Shown: piece after piece, positions 26,193-35,657 of the stretch
How positions within the stretch are numbered: the first letter of the stretch is position 1
How the letters are laid out: each line of letters begins with the position of its first letter
Position numbers and translations under genes: made by a program
Notes under the pieces: model-generated
The model's database searches: none
Told to the model about the DNA's origin: nothing
Seen by the model: the letters and a program-made list of their open reading frames with translations, nothing else
Origin: Candidatus Nezhaarchaeales archaeon
Lineage (GTDB): Archaea; Thermoproteota; Methanomethylicia; Nezhaarchaeales; JAWCJE01
Length of the DNA: 59,895 bases
Assembly: GCA_038853715.1 (NCBI GenBank)
Contig: JAWCJE010000011.1
Span: 1 to 59,895 of the forward strand
Reading direction: 5' to 3'

Positions 26193-27290
26193 ATGGCTAT
26201 CGAGTGGCGCTTACTGGATTTAGGTGAACTCCCGCCTATTACCACTCAAGCCTTATACCACGCGTTAGGCTTAGCCATGGATAAAGAGTCTACCCCTAAC
26301 ACCATAGTTTTCTGTAAGCCCTCATCACCTCTCGTATGCGTAGGCTATCATCAGGAGGTTTACGAGAAGGTAAACGTAGCCTACTGCCTAAGTAAAGGAT
26401 ACCCCATAGTAAGAAGGATTGTTGGAGGCGGAGTAGTCTACTTAGATCAAAACCAGCTCTTCTACCAGGTTATAGCGCGTAAATCGGATCCAAGGGTTCC
26501 GAGCAGTATTACAGCCCTATTCGAACGGTTCTTAGCAGCGCCAGTAAAAACCTATAACCGTTTAGGTATACCAGCAACCCACTACGCCGTCAACGATATA
26601 GAGGTTAACGGTAGAAAGATAGGTGGTAGCGGAGCCGGAGATGTAGGAGAAGCTAGGATCGTAGTCGGCGACATAATATTCGACTTCAACTACGACGAGA
26701 TGACCTCCATACTTAAAGCTCCAAGTATGAGGTTTAAGGAGGAGTTTAGTAAAGCCCTTACGGAGTATCTAACCACGGTTAAGAAGGAGCTCGGCTTCAT
26801 CCCCTCCGAAGAGGAGGTTAAAAAGCTCCTTAAGGAAGGATTCGAGGAAACACTAGGCGTTAGGCTTATCGAGGGAGCCCTATCGGGATTTGAGGTAAAC
26901 CTTGTAAGGGAGGTTGAAGAACTATATAAAAGCCCGGATTGGCTTCATCGAGCTAAGCGTCACGGTAAAAGCATCGTTAAGAGGAATAGCGTAAAAATCT
27001 CGGGAAGGGTTAGGATGGGTGAAGCGCTATATAGGCGTCCTAAGGGGCTTATAAGAGTATTCGTTAAAGTGGTGGACGGAAAAATAAGTAGCTTAACGAT
27101 AACGGGAAGCCTCGTACCACGAGTATACCTTGACGCCCTTAAAAATCGATTGGAAGGAGTTCAATTCTCGGAAGCAGCTATAATTCAAAGGATAAACGAT
27201 TTTTACGAAGACCACGAAATACCGCTTAAAGAAGTAACACCCGAAGATTTAGCTTACATCATAGTGAAGGCGGCTGGTGAAGGCGATTAA
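26193..27290 (+). CDS. lplA: lipoate-protein ligase A with C-terminal activation domain
   Basis: The protein has an N-terminal LplA catalytic domain (residues about 1-260) with RRIVGGGVVYLD near residues 70-81 and the lipoyl-binding lysine region GRKIGGSGAGDV near 147. A C-terminal accessory domain (about 265-365) is fused, as in bacterial LplA; some archaea encode the two parts as separate proteins. It attaches lipoate to 2-oxoacid dehydrogenase or glycine cleavage proteins in the cytoplasm. The usual HD of the VxHD motif is replaced by YLDQNQ, so substrate handling may differ. TGGAGG lies 6 bases before the ATG at 26193. No lipoylated partner gene is in the window. Confidence 0.9.
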   Translation: MAIEWRLLDLGELPPITTQALYHALGLAMDKESTPNTIVFCKPSSPLVCVGYHQEVYEKVNVAYCLSKGYPIVRRIVGGGVVYLDQNQLFYQVIARKSDPRVPSSITALFERFLAAPVKTYNRLGIPATHYAVNDIEVNGRKIGGSGAGDVGEARIVVGDIIFDFNYDEMTSILKAPSMRFKEEFSKALTEYLTTVKKELGFIPSEEEVKKLLKEGFEETLGVRLIEGALSGFEVNLVREVEELYKSPDWLHRAKRHGKSIVKRNSVKISGRVRMGEALYRRPKGLIRVFVKVVDGKISSLTITGSLVPRVYLDALKNRLEGVQFSEAAIIQRINDFYEDHEIPLKEVTPEDLAYIIVKAAGEGD

Positions 27291-27339
27291 TGAACACCTG
27301 AAGCCCCTCGGCCTCAACTAACTACGGGTTCCACGGCCT

Positions 27340-27351
27340 ATTTAAAGATAC
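27340..27351 (+). promoter_or_regulatory. TATA-like box upstream of deoC
   Basis: ATTTAAAGATAC lies about 35 bases before the deoC GTG start at 27383, the right distance for a core promoter. Confidence 0.4.
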
Positions 27352-27382
27352 CTTTATCCTAATCCTCCCCCTTAATTAAGGC

Positions 27383-28063
27383 GTGGTTAAGGCTTTAGGC
27401 CTAATTAGATCGATAGACTACGCGGTTTTAAGGCCAGAGTCATCACCCTTAGACGTGGAAAAGGCATGTAAGGAGGCTAAAAAGTACGGCTTCGCCGCCG
27501 TTTGCGTATGTACCGCCTACATCCCTCTTTGCGTTACCCTTCTAACCGGTAGCGGGGTTAAGGCTTGCGCCGCGGTAGGCTTCCCGCTTGGAAGCGCTGC
27601 TTCCGAGGTTAAAGCGTATGAAGCCTCCTGGGCTATTAGGAAGGGGGCGGGTGAAGTAGACGCGGTAATGAACATCGGCCTCCTAAAGTCGGGCAGCCTT
27701 AACGACGTTAAACGCGACGTAGAAGCTGTGGTAAACGCCGTTAAAAAAGCCAACCCGGAAGCGTTGGTAAAGATCATAATAGAAACTGGGCTATTAACGG
27801 ATGAGGAAAAGGTATTAGCGTCTAAGCTCGTAGCTGAGGCTGGAGCCGACTTCGTTAAGACGTGCACGGGCTTTAACCCCGGAGAAGCCAACGTTGAGGA
27901 TGTAAAATTGATAAGGCTTACCACAGGCGGTAAGGTAGGTATTAAGGCCTCGGGCGGGATTAAAAGCTTAAGCCAAGCCTTAAAGCTTATGGAGGCTGGC
28001 GCGACTAGGATTGGAAGTAGTAAGGCGGTACTTATTGCTGAGGAAGCCTTAAAGCGGTGTTAG
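27383..28063 (+). CDS. deoC: deoxyribose-phosphate aldolase
   Basis: This 226-residue TIM-barrel class I aldolase reversibly cleaves 2-deoxyribose 5-phosphate to glyceraldehyde 3-phosphate and acetaldehyde in deoxynucleoside degradation. The proton-relay Asp in EVDAVMNIG (near residue 92) and the Schiff-base Lys in FVKTCTGF (near residue 156) are visible. The second Lys lies in VGIKASGGIK near residue 188. Acetaldehyde made here could be oxidised by the AOR in this window. The GTG start at 27383 has a weak AAGG site. The M42 peptidase gene follows by about 12 bases. Confidence 0.94.
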   Translation: MVKALGLIRSIDYAVLRPESSPLDVEKACKEAKKYGFAAVCVCTAYIPLCVTLLTGSGVKACAAVGFPLGSAASEVKAYEASWAIRKGAGEVDAVMNIGLLKSGSLNDVKRDVEAVVNAVKKANPEALVKIIIETGLLTDEEKVLASKLVAEAGADFVKTCTGFNPGEANVEDVKLIRLTTGGKVGIKASGGIKSLSQALKLMEAGATRIGSSKAVLIAEEALKRC

Positions 28064-28075
28064 CGCGTTAATAGA

Positions 28076-29140
28076 GTGGTGTTAACGTTGAACATTAAAG
28101 ACCTGCTACGCGATTTAAGCATGGCCCCAGGAGTATCGGGGTTTGAGTATAGCGTTAGCGAGGTTATTAAGCGAGCGCTTAACGGCGTAGTGGACTCGAT
28201 AAGTGAGGACGCGCTAGGTAATATAATAGCGGTTAAGGATGGTGGCGGCCCATCCATCATGGTGGCGGCCCACCTAGACGAGATAGGCTTAATGGTTAAG
28301 CACGTTGATGATAAGGGCTTCATAAGGTTCGCTAAGCTAGGCGGGGTACCGGACCACGTACTACTAGGTCAAGTGGTCAGCATACATACTCCGAAGGGGA
28401 GGGTGCGAGGCGTTATAGGGTGTAAGGCCATACACGTAATGAAGGAGGATGAACGTAGTAAGCTAGTAACCTACGACAAAATGTTCATTGATATAGGCGC
28501 TAAAAACGCTCAAGAGGTTAAGGAGCTAGGTATAACCGTCGGAACCCCTATAACGATCGATAAGGGGCTCATAGAGCTTAGAAACAACATGGTATCAGGT
28601 AAAGCCTTCGATGATAGGGCTGGCTGCACCGCCCTCATAGAGGCTTTAAGGGCTTCAAAGCCTAGGAATAAGGTGTACGCCGTCTTCACCATACAGGAGG
28701 AGGTAGGGTTAAGGGGAGCCACCGTTTCGGCCTACACCGTAAATCCAAGGCTAGGTTTAGCCGTGGACGTAACCATAGCTGGCGACCACCCCGAGATACC
28801 GGAGCAAGAAGCCCCTATTAAGGTGGGGGCGGGACCGGTTATCGTAGCGGCCGATGGAAGACGCGATTCTTTAGGAGGAGGGTTAATAGTGAACCCGAAG
28901 GTTAGAAGCTGGCTTATAAGCCTAGCTGAAAAATCAGGCATCCCATACCAGCTCGAAGTACTTGAGGGCGGTACCACCGACGCTACAGCAATACAGCTTT
29001 CAAGGGGAGGAGTTCCCTGTGGCGTCATCGCAATACCGACTAGGTATACGCATAGCTTCAACGAGGTAATATCATTAAACGACCTGGAGAACGCGGCTAA
29101 ACTCATAAGGGCAAGCTTAGAGAGCGAACTACTAGTTTAA
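28076..29140 (+). CDS. M42 family aminopeptidase (TET-type)
   Basis: This 354-residue protein is an M42 metallopeptidase, a family of cytoplasmic TET aminopeptidases that form large dodecameric particles and degrade proteasome-derived peptides. Metal ligands and catalytic residues are visible: AHLDEIGLM (near residue 64), FDDRAGCTAL (near 180), the catalytic EEVGLRG (near 212), DVTIAGDHP (near 235) and the final HSFNE (near 323). The family has also been annotated as endoglucanase, which is usually wrong. The start is GTG 28076. It probably shares a transcript with deoC. Confidence 0.92.
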   Translation: MVLTLNIKDLLRDLSMAPGVSGFEYSVSEVIKRALNGVVDSISEDALGNIIAVKDGGGPSIMVAAHLDEIGLMVKHVDDKGFIRFAKLGGVPDHVLLGQVVSIHTPKGRVRGVIGCKAIHVMKEDERSKLVTYDKMFIDIGAKNAQEVKELGITVGTPITIDKGLIELRNNMVSGKAFDDRAGCTALIEALRASKPRNKVYAVFTIQEEVGLRGATVSAYTVNPRLGLAVDVTIAGDHPEIPEQEAPIKVGAGPVIVAADGRRDSLGGGLIVNPKVRSWLISLAEKSGIPYQLEVLEGGTTDATAIQLSRGGVPCGVIAIPTRYTHSFNEVISLNDLENAAKLIRASLESELLV

Positions 29141-29194
29141 ACCCGCAACCTTAAAAAAGGCTTATTAACTAACAACTTTTAAGCTAACCCCCGT

Positions 29195-29272
29195 GGGCCG
29201 GTAGTCTAGCCTGGTTAGGATGGTCGCCTTACACGCGACAGATCCCCGGTTCAAATCCGGGCCGGCCCACCA
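29195..29272 (+). tRNA. tRNA-Val (UAC)
   Basis: A full cloverleaf is visible. The acceptor GGGCCGG (29195-29201) pairs with CCGGCCC (29262-29268), with discriminator A and an encoded CCA (29270-29272). The anticodon stem is GTCGC/GCGAC with loop CTTACAC, giving anticodon TAC for valine. The T arm is CCCGG-TTCAAAT-CCGGG. There is no intron. A TATA-like TTATTAA lies about 27-33 bases upstream. A broken homing endonuclease gene ends 32 bases downstream on the opposite strand. Confidence 0.95.
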
Positions 29273-29303
29273 TTCGTAAACAGTTGATCATCGCATACTT
29301 TCG

Positions 29304-30070
29304 CTAAAACATGACATGATTGATATTGAGGGTTTGGGGCTCGGATGAGCCTATTAGCTTTAAGAAGCACTTTCTACTTTGAGCCCACACGTACACTCGA
29401 TATACCGGTTTCTTCCCCGGTGGACGTGGTTTATACGGTCCCCATATAGCGTGGTTCACTCTGAACGTCTTAGTAGCTCAACTACAGCCTTTATCAGCTT
29501 CAAATCCGTGTTGCCGAATAATACGCTCCTACCTACACATCCATCTCCGAGCCATAATCCTCTTAGAAGCGCCTTTACCGCTTCGTGCGGCGCCCCCGCT
29601 ATGTACCTTTTGTTTAAGCAACAAATACAGTAGGGCCGAGTCCACCGAGAGGCACCATCCCCCTTTACCGAAGGCGGTTCTCCACCTCCTAACGTAGGTT
29701 GAAAACCTAGTCCTTTGAATACCTCCTTAACCATTTTTACATAGTCGATGTTAGTGTTGTAAAAGCTTACCTCATATCCTAGCTGGCGTCTCTTAAAGCG
29801 CTCGTAACCGTCACTTAGAACCATTTCAAGAATAAAGCTAACGTCGGTTATGTAAATATCGAAGACCCTCAATCTACCGATCGACGCGCTCCACCCATTC
29901 AACCAAATCGAGATAACGCTTTTAGGTGGTGCGGAGCCGACCTCACCTCTCAAAACGCGCTGTATTTCACTATAGCTTAACCCTTCATTTCTAGGCTCCT
30001 TAAGAAGTAGTAGATGCTTAAATACGTTGGCGTACTTCGCGTCTTCACTGCCTCCATACGGAGGTTTTTC
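29304..30070 (-). pseudogene. frameshifted LAGLIDADG homing endonuclease
   Basis: The longest intact frame (29456-29953) has two LAGLIDADG-type motifs: SFILEMVLSDGYERF followed by GYEVSFYNTN, and ALLRGLWLGDGCVG followed by FGNTDLKLIKAVVELL. After a stop at 29456-29458 the family's C-terminal beta region continues in the next frame, reading IWGPYKPRPPGKKPVYRVYV and ending at a TAG at 29304-29306. This shows a one-base frameshift near 29460. Upstream the frame stays open to about 30070 with a helix-turn-helix stretch (EGLSYSEIQRVLRG) but no start codon. Possible frame-shifted N-terminal residues (ADELEVMLKNWSYP) follow a GGAGGTGA site near 30130. The gene is next to tRNA-Val, so it was probably a mobile free-standing endonuclease. 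It is now decayed. Confidence 0.75.
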
Positions 30071-30247
30071 CTAAACGCTGGATACGACCAGTTCTTAAGC
30101 ATCACCTCAAGCTCATCCGCGATTAGTCACCTCCCATTAAAGAATGCTTGAAGCGACCGTTGCACGCTATTCAACTCAACAGTAGGAGTGTTAACTCCCT
30201 TAACGCGTTAGAGGCAATACGCATAAAGTATAATAGTATAACGACTA

Positions 30248-31054
30248 TTATGGCGGTCTCACTGGTAACGGGAGGCTTTTAGTTTCTGTTACTGCGTCCT
30301 TTTCAAGGATTTCCACGACTTTATCTACAAGGTTAAAGTAGGCGGGGCTTCTTAAGTGGTTTTCTCGAGGTCTTGGGATGTCGATTTTAACTTCTCCAAT
30401 AACCCTTCCCGGCCTAGACGACATGACTATGACTCTGTCCGCCATAAAAACTGCCTCTTCAACGTTGTGGCTTACCATTATGAAGGTGTTTGTAGGCAAT
30501 TCTGGTTCTCGCCATATGTCGAGGATAAGTTTGCGGAGCGTTTTAGCTGTAAGCTCATCTAAGGAGGAGAAGGGCTCATCCATTAAGAGGACCTCCGGTT
30601 TTAAGGCTAGCGCCCTCGCTATTCCGACGCGCTGCTTCATTCCGCCTGAAAGGTCGTGGGGGTAGGCGTTTTCGAAGCCTTCAAGCCCAACCATCTTCAA
30701 GTACTCCTTGGCAACCTTCCTACTTTCCTCCTTCCCTAAACCGGCCGCTTCTAAGGGTAGTTCAACGTTTTCCAACGCCGTTTTCCATGGTAGTAGCCCG
30801 AAAAGCTGGAAGACCATGGTGATTTTCTGAGTCGGCTTGGTTATGGGCTGTCCGTGGAATAACACCCTACCAGAATCAGCTTTCTCTAAACCAGCGATTA
30901 TTCTAAGTAACGTGGATTTTCCACATCCAGAAGGCCCAACTATACAGACGAATTCATCTTCTCCAACGGAGAAGCTAACGTTGTCTAAGACTAATATTTT
31001 CGACCTATTCATCGTGAACGTTTTCGTTACGTTCTCGACTTCGAGCACCGGCAA
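30248..31054 (-). CDS. ABC transporter ATP-binding protein (nitrate/sulfonate/taurine type)
   Basis: This 268-residue ATPase has Walker A GPSGCGKSTLL (near residue 39), the signature LSGGMKQR near residue 136 and Walker B EVLLMDEPFSSLDELT near residue 156. It is closest to SsuB/TauB/NrtD-type importers for anions. It energises the duplicated permease encoded just upstream (gap 3 bases). The TTG at 31054 is the probable start. No binding-protein gene is adjacent. The transported compound cannot be inferred. Confidence 0.9.
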   Translation of the reverse strand: MPVLEVENVTKTFTMNRSKILVLDNVSFSVGEDEFVCIVGPSGCGKSTLLRIIAGLEKADSGRVLFHGQPITKPTQKITMVFQLFGLLPWKTALENVELPLEAAGLGKEESRKVAKEYLKMVGLEGFENAYPHDLSGGMKQRVGIARALALKPEVLLMDEPFSSLDELTAKTLRKLILDIWREPELPTNTFIMVSHNVEEAVFMADRVIVMSSRPGRVIGEVKIDIPRPRENHLRSPAYFNLVDKVVEILEKDAVTETKSLPLPVRPP

Positions 31055-31057
31055 GGA

Positions 31058-32722
31058 TTACACCTCTACATGATATTTCTCGAATTTTCTAAGTAGCCGC
31101 CTCCAAACAAACGCCTCCATGGAGAGTACGACCATCGCCATTACGCCTAAAAGGAAGACTAATAACACCGTGTTTCCATACTCGTATCCAGCCTTATCCA
31201 GTAATGACCCTAAACCTGGAACCGAGAGTGGCGGGGTTTCAGGGTCTGTTGAAGGCATATATTCCGCGTATATAATCGTATTCCAGCCCGTTCCCCATGA
31301 AAGTATGCTCCCAGTAGCTATGGATGGTAGTATGAATGGAATAACAATATGTGTTATCCTCTTCAAGCCTTTAAACCCGAAGAGCCGACCAACCTCCCTT
31401 ACTTCCATCGGAATGTTTTTCACAGCGCTTACGACGTTTAGGAACATATACCATACCATATCGAGAACAAGCATTACTATGCAGGTGATCTCAAGGGCAA
31501 GCCTCGGAGCCCCAACCAGCTGGTTTAATCCTAGGAAAAGCACGGGGAACAGCGCCAATATTGGCACTCCCTGCCCAACGTCGTAAAGAGGATAAAGCAC
31601 AGCTGCGATCCTCTTATGCTCCGCAGCCAAAACCCCTAGGACAAGAGCCGCTAGAAGGGAAATTCCATAGGCTACTGTAAGCCTCGCCATGGTTAAGGCG
31701 ATTAAAACTGGAAGTTGGACTAATTCTTGTGCGGGCGGCTCGCTGAACCCTCCACGAACCGCTTCTAATGATGGAAGCCGGCCAAGCATCGTATACAATA
31801 CGAAGAATACGGCTGAAAAAGCGAGGGCAACCGCGATAATCTTTTCGATACGCGTATATTTCCGTAAACGTTGAAAAGCTATAGAGAAAGCCCTCGGCCA
31901 ATGAAACCTTCCAAAATGCAATAGCCTTCTGGCCCGCGTAATTCCAATTTTCCCAACACCAGACAAACCAACCGAGAAGACGGGCTTAAACGTACCCGCA
32001 TTAACCTTCTCCATCAGCCTATGCCATGTTAAAGCGTTAAAGTAGACAACGATGAAAGTTATATATACGAGAAGGATCATAGCGATGTTCAAGTCCCGCC
32101 ACTCGTAAGCTGCCCTCGCCAATAGAGAACCTAACCCTCCTAAAGGCGGCGTCACCACCATCCCCTTGTATTGGATGTACTCCGCCGCTATCACGAAGAA
32201 CCAACCATCGCACCACGCGAGGTTCGCCGCGGAAATCACGGCAGGGGTAATGGCGGGAAGAATAACATGCCTAACGTGCTTCCACCCCGTTAAACCGAAG
32301 CTTCGAGCCGCTTCTAATACGTTTACCGGTATACTTCTTACAGCCCCTAACACCCCGAAGAATATGGACCAAGCCATGGATGTAAAGAACAAGACGATCA
32401 CCGAAAGTTCAACCCCTAAAGGACCTAAGGCGAATAGGAAGCCGACGACCATTGGGAAATACCCAAGTATAGGGATGGACTGAAGAAGGTCTATGAAAGG
32501 TGTGAGAGTGATCGAAGCCCACTTATTCGTAGCGGCCAGTATGCCAAAGGAAACACCCCAAGCAACAGAAATCAATAGCGTAACTATGATCCTTGAAACC
32601 GTACTAAACGTGTATAACGGAAGATTCTTTATTTCCGGGTAATCCACGAAAGTTACGATCAGCCAAACCATAACACAAACTACGAACAGCCCGCCGACTA
32701 GCTTCACTAGGTATTCCCGCAA
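31058..32722 (-). CDS. ABC transporter permease with two fused permease domains
   Basis: This 554-residue protein contains two binding-protein-dependent permease domains in tandem, the layout of COG4986 (duplicated anion-type permease). Each half has an EAA loop that docks with the ATPase: EAARSFGLTGWKHVRHVI near residue 135 and EVGRLFGFKGLKRITHIVIP near residue 440. About twelve membrane segments are visible. The annotated start is TTG 32722, but an AGGAGG site ends only one base before it, so the true start may be a few codons in. It forms an operon with the ATPase and lacks a solute-binding protein nearby. Confidence 0.88.
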   Translation of the reverse strand: MREYLVKLVGGLFVVCVMVWLIVTFVDYPEIKNLPLYTFSTVSRIIVTLLISVAWGVSFGILAATNKWASITLTPFIDLLQSIPILGYFPMVVGFLFALGPLGVELSVIVLFFTSMAWSIFFGVLGAVRSIPVNVLEAARSFGLTGWKHVRHVILPAITPAVISAANLAWCDGWFFVIAAEYIQYKGMVVTPPLGGLGSLLARAAYEWRDLNIAMILLVYITFIVVYFNALTWHRLMEKVNAGTFKPVFSVGLSGVGKIGITRARRLLHFGRFHWPRAFSIAFQRLRKYTRIEKIIAVALAFSAVFFVLYTMLGRLPSLEAVRGGFSEPPAQELVQLPVLIALTMARLTVAYGISLLAALVLGVLAAEHKRIAAVLYPLYDVGQGVPILALFPVLFLGLNQLVGAPRLALEITCIVMLVLDMVWYMFLNVVSAVKNIPMEVREVGRLFGFKGLKRITHIVIPFILPSIATGSILSWGTGWNTIIYAEYMPSTDPETPPLSVPGLGSLLDKAGYEYGNTVLLVFLLGVMAMVVLSMEAFVWRRLLRKFEKYHVEV

Positions 32723-33242
32723 GCCTCCTGCCCCTATTCAAGTTCAACTATAATGAGCGAAAGATGCATGGGCGATTTAAGTGTATCTACTCAGCTTTAA
32801 GCCCTCATCGTTTAGATTGACTAGCCAGCCTCCTGTTAAGGGTTTCAAGGCTAAAGCCCTACAAGGTCTGAAATTCCGCCGAACCGCGTTTCCAGGAAGG
32901 CTGAAAAGAGAACTATGTTGAAGAAGCTTAAACAGCGGCTTCGGTTTAACGTTTTCAGGTAGAACCGCTTAGCGTATCCATGGCCATTTTCGTGGAGAAG
33001 CCTAAAGTACTTATCGAGGCATTCGTTTAACACTAAAACTTTCAGTTTATCTTGTTTGAAAACTTCTCCTATAACCGCTGGCTGAACATACTTCTATACG
33101 AGAACATCCCGAAGCGTAGTAGACCACTTGATTGCATTTAAACTTCGCCCCTTCATCCCGGAGCCCTAAGTTTTCTAGGCACCCGTTATATACGAGACGT
33201 TAAACATTTATAATATAAGTATCACTTACCGCTTCAGGGAAT
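32723..33242. other. intergenic region with a minus-strand open frame of unknown status
   Basis: A 60-codon minus-strand frame (32851-33033) begins at a TTG-class start and continues upstream without a stop to about 33090. The protein (LNECLDKYFRLLHENG...) matches nothing that I recognise. It has no good ribosome-binding site. It may be a decayed gene or chance. The rest of the gap holds the promoter of the ATPase gene. Confidence 0.25.
33206..33219 (+). promoter_or_regulatory. TATA box of the P-type ATPase gene
   Basis: TTTATAATATAAG lies about 24-37 bases before the ATG at 33243. Transcription would begin within a few bases of the start codon, so the mRNA is probably leaderless or nearly so. 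Confidence 0.55.
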
Positions 33243-35657
33243 ATGACTATCAGGATAAAGAGTACATCAGAGTTTAAGCAGCTTTCCATCGGAGAAACTT
33301 TCAATAAGTTAGAGACATCCATACATGGGCTTACGGAGGCTGAAGCGAAAAATCGGATAGAAAAGTTTGGGTATAATGAGATAAGGGAGGAAAAAAGAAG
33401 CCCGCTCATAGACTTTTTTAAGCGTTATTGGGGTCCTATGCCTTGGCTACTGGAACTGGCTATCGTCCTCTCATGCGTCCTCGGCCATTACCTTGAAGCG
33501 ATCATAATCTTCACGCTACTCACAATAAACGTTATCATAGGCTTCGTACATTCACATCGCTCGCAAAAAGTGTTGGAGTTTTTAAAAAAGAGGCTAGCAG
33601 TAAAAGCGAGGGTGTTACGTGAAGGAAAATGGGTAGTGAAGGACGCTAAAGAAATCGTTCCAGGAGACATCATACTTGTAGGGCTTGGCGACTTAGTGCC
33701 CGCGGACGCTAAAATAGTTGACGGTGAAGTTTCCGTTGATCGATCAGCTTTAACGGGCGAATCTTTACCAGTGGATTTAGGTCCTTCGGAAGTTCTCTAC
33801 TCTAGTTCCATAGTGACGAGGGGCGAAGCTAAATGTGTTGTCGTTAATACAGGGGTAAATACGTATTTCGGGAGAACCGCCGAGTTGGTTAAGAGGGCAA
33901 AACCGAAATCTCATCAGGAAGAAGTAGTGATGTCTATTACTAAGTATATGATGTACGTTGGCATAGTAGCGTTAATTTTAACTTCAACGTATGCTTTACT
34001 GTTGAATACGAGCATTCTATCGCTGTTGACGTTAGCAGTTATCTTTCTAATGGGCGCCGTTCCAGTCGCATTACCAGCCGTGCTTACCATAGTTCAAGCT
34101 ATTGGCGCTATGGAACTTGCAAAGGAAGGAGTCCTAGTGACTCGTCTCGACTCTATTGAGGATGCGGCTTCCATAGATGTAGTCTGTTTGGATAAAACGG
34201 GTACGATAACGCAGAACAAGCTCTCAGTTGTTGAAGTTACGCCTTTCCTCAAGTATACGAAGGAAGACGTAATGCTAATAGCGAGTTTAGCTTCCGAAGA
34301 AGAAGGCGGAGACGTAGTAGATTCAGCAGTTATAAACTACGCAAAATCTCTAGGCGTCAATTCCGACTTATATAGACGGGTCTCCTATACGCCTTTCAAT
34401 CCAACCATTAAGAGATCTGAAGCCGTTATTGAAGGCGAAGGCATGCGTTTTAAAGCGGTTAAAGGCGCACCGCAAATAGTCTTAAAGCTCTGTAAAAACA
34501 TAGATGAAATCCAGCAAGAAGTAAACAAGGTGTTAGAAGAGTTATCCCATAAAGGGTATCGAACCTTAGCGGTAGCCAAATCGGAAGGCGAAGATTTAGA
34601 TAGGCTCACGTTTACGGGGCTCCTAGCTTTAGCCGACCCTATAAGGCCTGATTCAAAGATGATGATAGAAGAGATTAAAAAACTCGGCATAAAGCCCGTG
34701 ATGCTTACGGGCGATAATGTTAACATAGCCAAAGAGGTAGCCTCTCAAGCCTCAATCGGCAATAGGATTATTCCAATAGCTGAACTTAAAGCCCTAAATG
34801 AAGCGGCGAAAACCGTCGAGAAGTATGATGGCTTCGCGGAGTTATACCCTGAAGATAAATACTGGATAGTGAAGCTTTTACAGCTAAACGGACATATGGT
34901 CGGGATGACTGGCGACGGAGTTAACGATGCACCTGCGCTTAAACAGGCGGAAATGGGGATAGCTGTAAGCAACTCGACAGACGTCGCGAAAGCCTCAGCT
35001 AGCGTAGTTTTAACCGAACAAGGCGTGAAAGCCATCGTTAACGCAATAAAAATAAGTAGACAGATATACCAACGAATGCTAACGTGGGTTATAAACAAGG
35101 TCGCTAAAGTAATAGAATTTACCACTCTATTGACGCTTGGATTCTTCTGGCTACACGACATTATCCTAAGCCTACTAGGTATGACGCTACTAATTTTCGC
35201 AAACGATTTTTCAACAATGTCGTTGGCAACCGATAACGTAAAACACACAAGTAATCCAAATAAGTGGAACGTTAAAAACATTACAATAGCTTCCATCATA
35301 GTCGGCTTACTCTTAGCTGCTGGAGACGCCGCCGCAATGGTGATAGGGAAAAGCTATTTTCAGCTGGAATGGGAAAAACTACGCACTTTTATAATGCTGA
35401 CGCTCGTCTTCAACAGCCAATTTAGAGTATACATTGTAAGAGAAAGAAGGCACTTCTGGTCTTCAAAGCCCGGTAAAGGGTTGATTGTATCTATTACAGC
35501 CGTAATAATTGGATTTACGTTATTAGGCGTATGTGACATGATAATTCCTTCGCTCCCACTATATCAAGTCCTCTTTGCCTTAGGCTTTTCAGCATTATTC
35601 ACCGTTGGGATGGTAGATCCATTCAAATATTTAATCTTTAAGAAGTTTCAGCTTTAA
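33243..35657 (+). CDS. P-type proton-transporting ATPase (plasma-membrane H+-ATPase type)
   Basis: At 804 residues this is a P-IIIA ATPase like fungal and plant PMA1, found also in some archaea and bacteria. It pumps protons out of the cell at the cost of ATP. The phosphorylated Asp is Asp317 in CLDKTGTITQNKL. The actuator motif LTGESLPV is near residue 174, and the hinge MTGDGVNDAPALKQAE is near residue 553. About ten membrane segments are spread over the N-terminal and C-terminal thirds. It is not adjacent to other ion genes. An intracellular pH or membrane-potential role is likely. The A+T-rich third positions differ a little from neighbours, which might reflect transfer. Confidence 0.92.
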   Translation: MTIRIKSTSEFKQLSIGETFNKLETSIHGLTEAEAKNRIEKFGYNEIREEKRSPLIDFFKRYWGPMPWLLELAIVLSCVLGHYLEAIIIFTLLTINVIIGFVHSHRSQKVLEFLKKRLAVKARVLREGKWVVKDAKEIVPGDIILVGLGDLVPADAKIVDGEVSVDRSALTGESLPVDLGPSEVLYSSSIVTRGEAKCVVVNTGVNTYFGRTAELVKRAKPKSHQEEVVMSITKYMMYVGIVALILTSTYALLLNTSILSLLTLAVIFLMGAVPVALPAVLTIVQAIGAMELAKEGVLVTRLDSIEDAASIDVVCLDKTGTITQNKLSVVEVTPFLKYTKEDVMLIASLASEEEGGDVVDSAVINYAKSLGVNSDLYRRVSYTPFNPTIKRSEAVIEGEGMRFKAVKGAPQIVLKLCKNIDEIQQEVNKVLEELSHKGYRTLAVAKSEGEDLDRLTFTGLLALADPIRPDSKMMIEEIKKLGIKPVMLTGDNVNIAKEVASQASIGNRIIPIAELKALNEAAKTVEKYDGFAELYPEDKYWIVKLLQLNGHMVGMTGDGVNDAPALKQAEMGIAVSNSTDVAKASASVVLTEQGVKAIVNAIKISRQIYQRMLTWVINKVAKVIEFTTLLTLGFFWLHDIILSLLGMTLLIFANDFSTMSLATDNVKHTSNPNKWNVKNITIASIIVGLLLAAGDAAAMVIGKSYFQLEWEKLRTFIMLTLVFNSQFRVYIVRERRHFWSSKPGKGLIVSITAVIIGFTLLGVCDMIIPSLPLYQVLFALGFSALFTVGMVDPFKYLIFKKFQL

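Noticed and set aside
34745-35299. Open frame of 184 codons on the minus strand inside the proton ATPase gene
   Set aside because: It is a shadow of a well-supported gene and has no ribosome-binding site or recognisable domain. Similar long antisense frames lie inside ilvD, ilvB, the ABC permease and other genes.
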